Notes: generated from the sequence alone by a model not told the origin. Numbered from the stretch's first letter, positions 1 to 7,674 are shown. The stretch: DNA of 41,083 nucleotides from JBGSKY01 sp041740995 (GCA_041740995.1 JBGSKY010000237.1:1-41083); one strand, 5' to 3'. Numbers and translations are program-made.

Positions 1-130
1 AAGCATTAGCTTTGGAAACGGTGTAGGCTGTCTCGGCATTGACACGCGCGTCGGCTAGCCCGGCGTCCAAAATTAAGGCGGCTTGCGTGCGATCGTTGTT
101 GACCGCAGCCGACTGACGATAAAATTCCGC
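1..130. repeat. Direct repeat A, copy 1 (toxin core)
   Basis: Positions 1-130 match 4074-4203 with one mismatch that I can see (122 versus 4195). The repeat probably extends beyond the left edge of the window. It lies in the coding frame of the toxin core in both copies. Near-identity suggests a recent duplication or gene conversion. Confidence 0.93.
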
Positions 131-418
131 AAACGCTTTAGAATGCAACGCATTGAGTCGAAGAGTTGCCTTGTCGTGCAATTGCTCATCACTGAGCAGC
201 TCGTCGCCTTGAGCAATCGTTTCGCCAAATCGCAGAGCCGCCAACGCAGCCCCACGAGCATACGCTGCATCAGCCGTATTGCGGTCAATCTGGGCATCAT
301 AATTGACGTCATTGATGGCCAACCGATGCGTGGTGTGGGCATCAGCTAGCGCCGTTTCGCGAGTGAAGCCTTGGGTGTGAATGACGAATCGATTATTGGC
401 AGCGAGCGGCTCGCTGCA
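1..418 (-). pseudogene. Toxin core fragment, runs off the left edge
   Basis: The minus strand is open from the in-frame TAG at 421-419 to the window edge (about 139 codons) and has no convincing start. The translation is alanine-rich and helical, with blocks such as AFAEFYRQSAAVNNDRTQ and LDAGLADARVNAETAYTVS. The last 43 codons (1-130) are almost identical to the start of the large toxin ORF ending at 1588, so this is a second copy of the same core. The upstream part (131-418) has no counterpart elsewhere in the window and shows what the core looks like further toward its N-terminus. I infer a 5'-truncated copy of a polymorphic-toxin core. Whether it continues into an intact toxin lies outside the window. 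No named domain is recognised. Confidence 0.6.
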
Positions 419-445
419 CTATTTGGGGCATGACTAAATCAAACA

Positions 446-655
446 TCAGCCGAGAAAAATCGAGAGTGACGGGTCCGGCTCAACCGTTGGCACCGCAGTC
501 GAAAGTTCTAGGTGCTCGTTGGGTGTAATCAACCCCCATTCCAATAACGCAGCCAGGTAGCCTTGCCAACAACACGCATGTCTATCGTCGTAGTCGTCTT
601 TTGACCTGGCTTCTTGTACTCGTTTTCGAAGTTCTTCATAGCTAGGAGTCTCCAT
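446..655 (-). CDS. Small candidate immunity protein to the CdiA-CT-like tip
   Basis: A 69-residue acidic soluble protein with an ATG start, beginning METPSYEELRKRVQEAR. It lies 18 bp downstream of the CdiA-CT-like nuclease tip (674-1036) on the same strand, the usual place for a cognate immunity gene. The middle is helical with a Cys-Cys pair (HACCWQGYLAALLEWGL). No signal peptide or membrane segment is seen, which fits a cytoplasmic inhibitor of a nuclease. I do not recognise a named family, so the immunity role is inferred from position and size only. Confidence 0.6.
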   Translation of the reverse strand: METPSYEELRKRVQEARSKDDYDDRHACCWQGYLAALLEWGLITPNEHLELSTAVPTVEPDPSLSIFLG

Positions 656-673
656 TTTAGGTCCTCGGAACAG

Positions 674-1036
674 TTACAACCCAGTCTGGGCCGTGGATAG
701 TGATTGATTGAATCTTCCCACCAAGTTTGTTGTCAGCGCCATAGGCACGCCTAACTCCTCGTTCGGCAATTTCCTGGTCATCCCTGCTTGGTTTCGAGCA
801 TCAACTATAATGTGAACGGCTTGACCACGACCATCCATCACCCGGCTAGCAATGGCTTTGGAAATTCCGTCCGACGTTGCATCGACAACACCTGAAATCG
901 TCTTCAATTCATGGCGTAAACCGTCAATTATGAAGTCGGGTGTTCTTCCTGCGGCCGTAGGTACAATTTCGACTCGCTTTCCTTGTGCAAGTAGGTCTTG
1001 AGCAAATCGGCGTTCGGCTTCTGTAAGTCGTTCCAA
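674..1036 (-). CDS. Displaced CdiA-CT-like nuclease toxin tip
   Basis: A 120-residue ORF matching, by eye, the C-terminal nuclease domain of CdiA-type toxins (PF18451-like, PD-(D/E)xK fold, often tRNA-cleaving). The visible pattern is GKRVEIVP (19-26), PDFIIDG with Asp34, HELKTI with Glu43 and Lys45, and HIIVDAR with Asp79 and Arg81. It has no secretion module, core or Hint domain. The frame is open only to a TAA at 1072-1070, and the nominal TTG start lacks a Shine-Dalgarno site. It is therefore a tip without a delivery protein, probably silent unless recombined onto a core. The downstream 69-residue gene is its likely antidote. Family confidence is moderate; the target RNA cannot be read from sequence. 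Confidence 0.7.
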   Translation of the reverse strand: MERLTEAERRFAQDLLAQGKRVEIVPTAAGRTPDFIIDGLRHELKTISGVVDATSDGISKAIASRVMDGRGQAVHIIVDARNQAGMTRKLPNEELGVPMALTTNLVGRFNQSLSTAQTGL

Positions 1037-1075
1037 ACTACCGATCAGTGCTCTATTTGGGGCAAGGCGTTATGA

Positions 1076-1585
1076 CTATTCGGTGTTCATGACACTCTCC
1101 TTGAATCGATCGAGAATCTCTTGTTTTTCAGTTGATTCGTACTCTCCAATTTCCGACACTAGGTTTCGGACAACGTCTTTGGCTTCGTCGAATCGGCTCG
1201 CGGCCAACGCCGCAGCGATTCGATGTCGAATTGCAGTGCAGTTTCCCTTGGTATGAAATAGATCACTAACCGATTTCGTGTCGAGCACTCCCGTGTCAAT
1301 CGATGCGAGCAAGTTCAGGCGTACTTCATGATCTAGTTGTGGCCAAGCTATCGCAACCCGATCGGCAATCACTTTCTTACTCGCTGTCGCTGCGAGTATA
1401 AGAAATAGTTCGCTGCATAGACCATAGTCGTCTTTGCCAGGATCGCCACGGCTCAACAGCACCTCCCATGCAATCGATTCTGCCTCGGCAGGATTGCGTT
1501 CTGCGAGCTCAATAAGCTCATCTAGCCCGTCGTAGCCATTTAGTATCGAGCATTCAAGCATTCTGTTGCGCATAGTCATACTCAT
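1076..1585 (-). CDS. Candidate immunity protein for the 1588-4143 toxin
   Basis: A 169-residue soluble, all-helical protein (MSMTMRNRMLECSILNGY...) starting 2 bp after the stop of the large toxin ORF. Amphipathic helix pairs such as DELIELAERNPAEAESIAW and LVSEIGEYESTEKQEI suggest a HEAT/TPR-like solenoid, a common immunity architecture. No signal peptide or membrane helix is seen. Position directly behind a toxin C-terminus supports a cognate immunity role. I cannot assign a named immunity family. Confidence 0.65.
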   Translation of the reverse strand: MSMTMRNRMLECSILNGYDGLDELIELAERNPAEAESIAWEVLLSRGDPGKDDYGLCSELFLILAATASKKVIADRVAIAWPQLDHEVRLNLLASIDTGVLDTKSVSDLFHTKGNCTAIRHRIAAALAASRFDEAKDVVRNLVSEIGEYESTEKQEILDRFKESVMNTE

Positions 1586-1587
1586 AG

Positions 1588-4143
1588 TTACTGAGGTGGA
1601 CGAATCACCCTACCTCCCAGTCCAACATGGTTATCAATGACGTCAATTCCGTGGTCCTTGAACGTCTGCCGAATCGCTCGGTCATAAAGCCTTGCTTTCT
1701 CTCCAAGCAAAGGTGTTTCCGCCATGTAATGCCCTGAACGACCATTGACGTTTGCCCGGCCATTCTTGACGGCGACGTAACCGGCACCACGAACCCCATC
1801 GCCCTTAGGCACGAGGGCACTGTGTGGAATATCCTCAGTGACCTGTGCCAGCCAGATCTTTCCGTCCTTGTCGACGACAAACTTATAAACACCCTCGGGC
1901 ACGGAATTCGATGCCGCAATTCGCTTTCCTACGAAAGAACCTGCTGCCGCTTCACCGGCACCACGCGCGTTCCGAAGAAGAGGAAGTTCATCCCATACGG
2001 CTAGCCCCTTTGGGGCGTTAGGAATGCTGTTTGGCAATCCGTTTACTAGCCGGCCAAGCTCCTTTGGATTTACGACGGGCAGTCCGGTGATTTCAGATGC
2101 AATCTCTTCAGCGGCCCCTGAGAAACCTGCTTTGGCGGCTGCTCGCAGCGTTGCTCCGGCCAGCAACGACCTTAAGACGTTCGCACCGAACGCCCCGAAC
2201 GCTACCTCCGGACCAACGACTGGAATCAGACCGCCACCAGTGGTAGTAAGTCGCGGATTCTTTCGTAGATGAATCGCGAAAGCGACTAACGCGTTGACGC
2301 CAATCCCGCCCTCCGTCCAAGTGACAAATATTTCACCATTGTTATTTTGAATAAAGCTGCTGGGAACTTCTAGTTCGGAAAAATCATCGATCAAACCTTG
2401 CAACAACATTTCCCGATCAAGCGTCAAAGGCCTTTCCCGTAGCTTTAAATCCTTCAGTTCCTCAATGTAATCGCTCCGCTGTTTAGACGATCGCGGATGG
2501 ATATTGCGTCTTCCCGAAACGTACTCTTCAGTTATTGCAATTTTCTCTTGAAGGTCCGCCAAACGGATGGCCGCATACAGAAACAAATTAGCACGTCGCA
2601 ATTCCTCACGCAACAGTTCGACCACGAATGCTTTCTGCTCGTTTGGCTGGCCTGGCTGATCTCTATAACGTTGAGATGAAAAGTCGTCAGAATTCTCGCC
2701 AAGCCAGTTCCATCGGTTATCGCTGACTACCGACGCATCGGCCGCCACGTCAATATTCTTGGCGTCTTCTTCAACCAGAACCTCCAAACCGTCCAGTGAG
2801 TCGGACATGTTTTTAGGAACCTCTGAGCTGTTTTGCAATTCGAATTCAGATTCGGAATTACTGGCATCGAAAGCGACCTGCCGAGCGTTTCTCTCTAGTG
2901 CACTCTGCTGGCTGGCTTGTAGTCCATAAACTGCGAACCGGTCTCCGGCGGCGCTATTGGCCTGAGTTAGCAACATGCGAACATCGGATTCAATCGCCTT
3001 CCTACCACTTTCAATACCGACAATTTCGATAAACGAATTACCGTTTGCACCGGCTTCGCTGCTAACGTAAATTGGCTTTGTGATCGAATCGTTCAGGCGG
3101 GGCGGCAAGCTTGGGGAAGTCGCACGAATCAATTCAAAAATGCCTCCGTTATTTAGGTAACGAGCATCCTGTAACGCGTCGATTTTTAGCACAAAATCCC
3201 GCACCTCTTCATTGTCCCAGTAGCTGCTGAATTGGAAGCTGGCTTTGTTCTGCTCGGCAGTGCGGAAGGTGTCTTCTTTGAAGAACAACGAACGGTCCCA
3301 GGCGGCGTTCTCCTCGAACAGTTCGCCTGGATTGATCAAGTGAACTTGGCTGGCCACTTCAAAGCCTGCGAATTCGACCCAGTGAGCGGTGTTGCTCAGT
3401 TGCCACCACTGGTTGGTGAAGAAGCCACCCGGGTTCTGGCGACCATCAACACTTTGAAAGCCACCCGCCGTCGCGTTCCACACCGGACTACCGACGCTGA
3501 GCACACCGGCTGGATCATGCTCCCACTGACCATTGTTCATCCCAGCGCCTTCGCTGGCGTAGGCAAACGGTTCGTAGAAACGACGATTGGCCGCTTGCTC
3601 GATCGCAAATTCATCTTCGTCGGTTTCAGGCGACTGGATGATCGGTTGCGGAGCCGAGTAGCCATTGCTGCGAAGGCCTCCAAGGCCAGCCTCGTCAAGC
3701 TCGCTAAAAAGGGCATCGATCTGCGCGGCATAGTCGGCAGCCAAGGTGGCGTTGTGTTGCGAATCACTTCCCGATTTTGCTTTCGATTGGTCGATTGCGG
3801 CTAAGCGATCAGTCTTCTCATCATTAGCCGTGCCGCGTTCGCGGTCGGCGATGGTTGTCGCTTGCAGGATGCTGCGATCATACTGATTAGCCACATCGTT
3901 ATTTTGCGATTCGGCCGTAAGCTTGTCAGCTAAAATGGCTGCCCAGGGCGATTGGGATGCGACGCTATTGGCTTGGGCGGCAAGAGCTTGACGTTCAGCG
4001 ATCGCGTATTGCTTATAAGCGGCTGCCCAAGCGGCCGCAGAACCCTGCGCCGAACCGCCGCTGCCGGTGGCGTAAGCATTAGCTTTGGAAACGGTGTAGG
4101 CTGTCTCGGCATTGACACGCGCGTCGGCTAGCCCGGCGTCCAA
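1588..4143 (-). CDS. Polymorphic toxin: partial core plus C-terminal toxin tip
   Basis: An 851-residue ORF. Residues 1 to about 150 are an Ala/Gln-rich, probably coiled-coil core. Residues about 160-330 are Trp/Asn-rich (GGFFTNQWWQLSNTAHWVEF; LINPGELFEENAAWDRSLFF). A charged helical region follows, then a glycine-rich hydrophobic pre-toxin stretch (GGGLIPVVGPEVAFGAFGAN). The last ~80 residues (from about 772) form the tip: HSALVPKG, VRGAGYVAVKNG and SGHY (803-806), reminiscent of the polymorphic toxin type 43 class (by eye, unverified). The only upstream start is a TTG without a Shine-Dalgarno site. The same frame stays open to a TAG at 4260-4258, the stop of the preceding immunity gene. It thus looks N-terminally truncated. 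The 1076-1585 gene is the likely immunity partner. Confidence 0.7.
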   Translation of the reverse strand: MDAGLADARVNAETAYTVSKANAYATGSGGSAQGSAAAWAAAYKQYAIAERQALAAQANSVASQSPWAAILADKLTAESQNNDVANQYDRSILQATTIADRERGTANDEKTDRLAAIDQSKAKSGSDSQHNATLAADYAAQIDALFSELDEAGLGGLRSNGYSAPQPIIQSPETDEDEFAIEQAANRRFYEPFAYASEGAGMNNGQWEHDPAGVLSVGSPVWNATAGGFQSVDGRQNPGGFFTNQWWQLSNTAHWVEFAGFEVASQVHLINPGELFEENAAWDRSLFFKEDTFRTAEQNKASFQFSSYWDNEEVRDFVLKIDALQDARYLNNGGIFELIRATSPSLPPRLNDSITKPIYVSSEAGANGNSFIEIVGIESGRKAIESDVRMLLTQANSAAGDRFAVYGLQASQQSALERNARQVAFDASNSESEFELQNSSEVPKNMSDSLDGLEVLVEEDAKNIDVAADASVVSDNRWNWLGENSDDFSSQRYRDQPGQPNEQKAFVVELLREELRRANLFLYAAIRLADLQEKIAITEEYVSGRRNIHPRSSKQRSDYIEELKDLKLRERPLTLDREMLLQGLIDDFSELEVPSSFIQNNNGEIFVTWTEGGIGVNALVAFAIHLRKNPRLTTTGGGLIPVVGPEVAFGAFGANVLRSLLAGATLRAAAKAGFSGAAEEIASEITGLPVVNPKELGRLVNGLPNSIPNAPKGLAVWDELPLLRNARGAGEAAAGSFVGKRIAASNSVPEGVYKFVVDKDGKIWLAQVTEDIPHSALVPKGDGVRGAGYVAVKNGRANVNGRSGHYMAETPLLGEKARLYDRAIRQTFKDHGIDVIDNHVGLGGRVIRPPQ
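3241..3338. repeat. Direct repeat B, copy 1 (toxin core)
   Basis: This 98-bp stretch inside the toxin core ORF matches 8560-8657 with about four mismatches. It encodes the LINPGELFEENAAWDRSLFF...AEQNKA segment. The second copy is an isolated scrap at the other end of the cassette region. Confidence 0.92.
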
Positions 4144-4203
4144 AATTAAGGCGGCTTGCGTGCGATCGTTGTTGACCGCAGCCGACTGACGATAGAATTC
4201 CGC
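4074..4203. repeat. Direct repeat A, copy 2 (toxin core)
   Basis: Second copy of the 130-bp core segment at 1-130, differing at one visible position. It ends at 4203, at the junction with a different upstream sequence, so 4203 marks a recombination boundary in this copy. Confidence 0.93.
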
Positions 4204-4221
4204 GTATGCTGACGATTTGCT

Positions 4222-4257
4222 ACGTCCCCAAATTTCTCTGATTAACGACTTGTACTC
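4222..4257 (-). pseudogene. Relic of an immunity-gene 3' end
   Basis: Directly after the TAG of the 4258-4527 immunity gene, the same frame reads EYKSLIREIWGR. This resembles AKSLIKEFAID, the C-terminus of the orphan immunity gene at 5276-5599, at both protein and DNA level (both contain AAGTCGTTAAT). I read it as the leftover tail of a third family member, fused by recombination to the toxin core ORF that continues downstream. Confidence 0.5.
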
Positions 4258-4527
4258 CTAAGTTTTGATGCCGAACACAGAGACGAGCTTCGAGCAAAAC
4301 TCGAAGGCTTGTTTTTGATTGATAGACTGTCCTTCGTATTGCTCGAAGAACGCTTGCCAAGAACCCAGCCAGGCCGTGGCAAATGTTTCGTAGTCTGGAA
4401 ACATAGCAACGTCAGCCATGTCAACGCCAATTGAAAAATCTTCAACGTTAATACCGCGTCCGTTGCTCCCTTGCATTAAAGAAAACTGTTCGGAGTACTC
4501 GATTGGGAATAAGTAGTGTTTGTTCAT
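4258..4527 (-). CDS. Orphan immunity-like protein, paralogue of 5276-5599
   Basis: About 89 residues from the ATG at 4527 (MNKHYLFPIEYSEQFSL); a TTG 18 bp upstream would add six residues but is less likely. The conserved part is INVEDFSIGVDMADVAMF followed by SWQAFFEQYEG and FCSKLVSVFGI. It aligns with INIDDFKIALDMT, RWSLFFEANEN and FAKSLIKEFAI of the gene at 5276-5599, so the two belong to one family. Small, soluble and acidic, with no adjacent upstream toxin tip: an orphan immunity gene by context. Its TAG stop is in frame with the toxin core ORF downstream. I do not recognise a named family. Confidence 0.65.
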   Translation of the reverse strand: MNKHYLFPIEYSEQFSLMQGSNGRGINVEDFSIGVDMADVAMFPDYETFATAWLGSWQAFFEQYEGQSINQKQAFEFCSKLVSVFGIKT

Positions 4528-4553
4528 GATTCTTTTCACTTGCAAATTTGCAC

Positions 4554-5283
4554 TTAGAGATCAGTGGCATTGTCATTCGGCAATGGCCACCAGTCGATTC
4601 CAAGCTCTTTTCCTAATGCTTCCGCACGCTCAGGATGGTAATACAAACATAGCGGCAATGCTTGAGTTGATTCGGTAACACTAGACATCTTTAAAGCCTC
4701 GCGTAAGTGGGACAAAGGGTAAAAACTGCAGTGCTTAATTTTCAATCCATCAAAGAGCTTTTTGATTCGATCTTTTACGATGATTTTGAATGGATATGGC
4801 CAGAAACGAAAAAAGTCTGAACCGTCGTACTGTTGGGAATCAATTAGTTTGCCTGGATTAGTTGGAAGTGAAAATTCTTTTGCTTTCGCAGTTTCCCGGA
4901 TAAGTTCATGAACTCCTGAGTCGGCAGATGCCATCCCTCCCCACCCGGTTACGACTAATTGCCAAAAAACAGAATCCTCCGGTCGATGCTCAAAACCGAG
5001 TTTTACTTCAGCAGGCAAAAGCGTATACCCGCTCGCGTTTATTGATTCCAGCGTTTGGCGAAGGCTTTCGGAGATTAATACTACCTTGACAATTCCGCAT
5101 AGAATCATGTCTCCCATGGCTTTTTTTTTTCTTAACGCAAACTCGAACGGGTTGGTCGAATATCTGCTTGTGTTCCATGTTATTGACTCGCTTAGGAAAA
5201 TTACCTTTAGAAAAGTCGATCTGTCGACGTATCTCTGGCGGATTTGTATCGAGGACCCAATAATTCGAAGATGCGTCAATCAA
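4554..5283 (-). pseudogene. Imm43-like immunity gene, frameshifted at an A10 tract
   Basis: Two frames make one sensible protein. The first starts at TTG 5283 (AAGGAG 7 bp upstream, overlapping the previous stop) and reads IDASSNYWVLDTNPPEI up to VCVKKKK. After the A10 run at 5121-5130 that frame degenerates. The other frame then carries the rest: AMGDMILCGIVKVVLISESL to the end near 4554. The C-terminal half has FFRFWPYPFKIIVKDRIKKL and HCSFYPL, which resemble the Imm43/DUF1629-type immunity group (by eye, tentative). Nine or twelve A residues would give one ORF of roughly 240 residues; ten breaks it. It may be a true pseudogene, a slippage-controlled gene or a sequencing error. No partner toxin is adjacent. 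Confidence 0.6.
5121..5130 (-). repeat. A10 homopolymer at the frameshift point
   Basis: Ten consecutive T on the plus strand (A10 in the coding strand) sit exactly where the reading frame of the Imm43-like gene switches. Homopolymers of this length are prone to replication and transcriptional slippage. Confidence 0.85.
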
Positions 5284-5599
5284 TTGCAAACTCCTTAATT
5301 AACGACTTAGCAAAATTCAAAACGTTTGCGCGGGACGCATTCTCATTAGCTTCAAAAAACAAACTCCATCTTGAATTCCAATCAATGGCAAGTCCTTCCG
5401 ACGTTTTCCAAGCACTACTATGGACACCAACGTCTTTACCACGATGGGTGGTCATGTCGAGAGCAATTTTAAAATCGTCGATATTGATATTGATTTCAGG
5501 GCGACTCCAATAATCTTTAAATTCATCTGCGTCCGGAAGTAAATGATGCTCCTCAACTATTCCCCCTTTTGGCGTCCGTAGTCCGTATACAAAGTGCAA
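5276..5599 (-). CDS. Orphan immunity-like protein, paralogue of 4258-4527
   Basis: A 107-residue soluble protein, nominal TTG start at 5599, beginning MHFVYGLRTPKGGIVEEHHLL. The core INIDDFKIALDMTTHRGKDV and the C-terminal RWSLFFEANENASRANVLNF and AKSLIKEF match the smaller paralogue at 4258-4527. It lies 12 bp after the Imm52-like gene and overlaps the start of the Imm43-like gene, so these form one tight row of immunity genes. No toxin of its own precedes it. Such orphans usually protect against toxins of related strains (known behaviour of polymorphic-toxin loci; inference here). Confidence 0.65.
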   Translation of the reverse strand: MHFVYGLRTPKGGIVEEHHLLPDADEFKDYWSRPEININIDDFKIALDMTTHRGKDVGVHSSAWKTSEGLAIDWNSRWSLFFEANENASRANVLNFAKSLIKEFAID

Positions 5600-5611
5600 G
5601 TACGAGTAGTG

Positions 5612-6178
5612 TCAATCAAGAGAAATTAAGTCATCTCGGACGTCGATTTTCGAAGAATATGACTTGTTGTAATTCAACCATCCTCCCAACTCCCATGGCG
5701 TTCCACCTCCTTTTCGATTGAGATAGTTGTTACTTGTTACTACCGCAAAATCGGCTTCGACACACTGTATTAAACTTTCAAATATCTCTATGAGCGATTT
5801 TTCTGAGCAATATTGCGACACCAAAAATCGGTCTGGGAGTTGCAAGACCAAGTTATTCTTAACGACGCTCGTGTATGCGCCGCATGTAATACTTACGGAA
5901 GTAGCAAAGCCATCCATTCCATTCCAGAGAGCAGCACTGAAGCCAAGCTCTTCAATAACAGTGTCGATGTGGTCACGTCTGTTTTGTGTGAACAATTCAC
6001 TCAAATCCTCATGGGTTAAATCTATTCTTTTTGCGGTTTTAGAAACTTTGGAACCCTTACGATACCACTGGCAAAAAAAATCGTTTCGTGATGCAAGTAC
6101 ATGTAAAACACACAAGAATCTCGAAATGCATTCAGATCGAGATTCTTTTCGAGCGGACCAGTACAATCCATAAAACAT
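5612..6178 (-). CDS. Imm52-like immunity protein for the Tox-REase-5 tip
   Basis: A 188-residue soluble protein with ATG start, 14 bp after the stop of the Tox-REase-5 toxin. Its layout fits Imm52 (PF15579) by eye: YWSARKESRSECISRFLCVL at the N-terminus, DFFCQWYRKG, then RRDHIDTVIEELGFSAALWN, VSITCGAY and NNLVLQLP. Imm52 is known as the usual partner of Tox-REase-5, so family and position agree. It would bind and block the nuclease in the cytoplasm of the producing cell or its kin. Confidence 0.8.
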   Translation of the reverse strand: MFYGLYWSARKESRSECISRFLCVLHVLASRNDFFCQWYRKGSKVSKTAKRIDLTHEDLSELFTQNRRDHIDTVIEELGFSAALWNGMDGFATSVSITCGAYTSVVKNNLVLQLPDRFLVSQYCSEKSLIEIFESLIQCVEADFAVVTSNNYLNRKGGGTPWELGGWLNYNKSYSSKIDVRDDLISLD

Positions 6179-6194
6179 ATCTTCGGCTCACTTT

Positions 6195-7556
6195 TTATGG
6201 CGTAAACAATATTTCGATCTCAATAATGCCGCGCGATTGCAACAAGTTGCGTATCGCATTTGCGGCCGGTTCCTCTGCAATATCCCATCTAATCGGAACC
6301 CCTTTCGCCGCAATTAGTTGTCGCTGTGCTTGATGAACAAGTTCTTCGGCGCCTTCGAAAAATGGTTTGAACGTACCATTACTTAACAGGAACGTGGCGT
6401 AACCCGGTCCCTTCGCATCGAGCAGTAGTCCAGCCACTTCATCGAAGCCGTCAAACTTCGTCCCACGAACGACATACCCGACATTTTCACTAAGTTTCGT
6501 GATCCGTGTTTGGTATTCTTGCGCTCGCTCGCTCATATTTTCAAAAACTTTCTCGTACTTGCCAGGGCCTTTCGTTTTCAATCCAGCAACAATCAAATCA
6601 TCAAGATTCTGAAGATGTAGCTTTGTGAGAGCCGTTCCTTCAATTTCGGTCAAGCCTTTGAGGTACTCTCGCGCCGACAGCACTGCTGAAGAGAGGTCAT
6701 CTTCATTCGCAAATTTCTTAGCGAAAATCTCAAAAGCTTCGTCGCAGGGATTGCCTGCGTTATGGACCCAGACGCCGGACTCACCGACGAAATAAGTGTG
6801 GTCACCTTCGACCGCGAAATTGTAAGTCGTGAAGCTTTCATTGTCTGCGGCTTGTTGATGTGTGATGGAGACAACGGTGGCCGAATGGCCATCCGATAGC
6901 GCGAGTGAGTCGCCAACGCAAAGTTCTTTTGCAGGTATGAATTCAGATCGATCGGCGACGTAGAACGGATGTTCGCCAGTGCAGGTTAGCTCTTCGGTCG
7001 TGCCGCTATCAGCATTTTGATAGCGAATCGTGAACAGTTGCGTCGGGTGCGTTTCAAACAGTTCGGTAACTGCGCGATAACGATTCGCGGATGTTGCATC
7101 GGACTCATCACGCGTTAGGACCATATCGCCGACACGGATGTCTTCGATGTTCTTCAATCCGCTTTGCGTGTGAACTTTCGTCCCCGCCACAAAGCACATT
7201 GGGTATTTGATTGCCCAGACGGCCAGCTCTTCGATGCGATGGAGAGATTTGACGATCGTTGGGAAACGTGCAAGCAGCGGATTCTGTCTCAGACGATAGC
7301 TGAGCTTTGCAAAGGCCGCCGCTTTCGCAGAAACCAGAGCCGCAGTGGCACTGCCGGTCACTGGCGCGGCCAAACCGCCACTGGCAACGGTGCCGCCGAC
7401 CAAAAGCGATTCGACGGCCACCATGATGGCCTTTTCTAACGCTTCGTAGATCACTGTCCCGACGAGATAACCGGCCGTCTTGGCATCGATATCGACAATG
7501 CCATTAGCGATTTCCAGCAACGCCAAATGCGCCACTTGCAACGCTTCGCGGACCAC
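6195..7556 (-). CDS. Hint domain plus Tox-REase-5 nuclease toxin tip
   Basis: 453 residues from a GTG at 7556, although the frame is open to a TGA at 7637-7635 without a better start. Residues 1-118 are a hydrophobic, Gly/Ala-rich pre-toxin part. Residues 121-266 are a complete Hint self-cleaving domain: Cys121 in CFVAGTKVHTQSGL, CTGEHPFYV (192-200), VEGDHTYFVGESGVWVHN with the terminal His-Asn at 265-266. Residues about 271-453 are Tox-REase-5: FDGF (368-371), LLDAKGPGY with Asp380 and Lys382, HQAQRQLIAAKGVPIRWD, EEPAANAIRNLLQSRGI. The Hint probably releases a DNA-cutting tip. There is no delivery region, so it looks like a tip detached from its core. The Imm52-like partner follows. Confidence 0.85.
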   Translation of the reverse strand: MVREALQVAHLALLEIANGIVDIDAKTAGYLVGTVIYEALEKAIMVAVESLLVGGTVASGGLAAPVTGSATAALVSAKAAAFAKLSYRLRQNPLLARFPTIVKSLHRIEELAVWAIKYPMCFVAGTKVHTQSGLKNIEDIRVGDMVLTRDESDATSANRYRAVTELFETHPTQLFTIRYQNADSGTTEELTCTGEHPFYVADRSEFIPAKELCVGDSLALSDGHSATVVSITHQQAADNESFTTYNFAVEGDHTYFVGESGVWVHNAGNPCDEAFEIFAKKFANEDDLSSAVLSAREYLKGLTEIEGTALTKLHLQNLDDLIVAGLKTKGPGKYEKVFENMSERAQEYQTRITKLSENVGYVVRGTKFDGFDEVAGLLLDAKGPGYATFLLSNGTFKPFFEGAEELVHQAQRQLIAAKGVPIRWDIAEEPAANAIRNLLQSRGIIEIEILFTP

Positions 7557-7674
7557 GATCGAAGTCTTGCCGCTAAACGATTCAAACGCGGCTTCTAATT
7601 CAGCCGAGTCACCTGTCGTAGAAGAATTTTGTTTTCAAAGAGCCGTTATTTAATTCAACGCTTGCCGTATCGAC

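Noticed and set aside
73..349. Open frames of about 88 codons on both strands near the left edge
   Set aside because: The true coding frame here is the core frame matching the copy at 4074-4203; these are shadows.
3232..3804. 190-codon open frame on the plus strand opposite the toxin core
   Set aside because: It is antisense to a core with clear protein-level repeats in the other frame; no site or recognisable protein.
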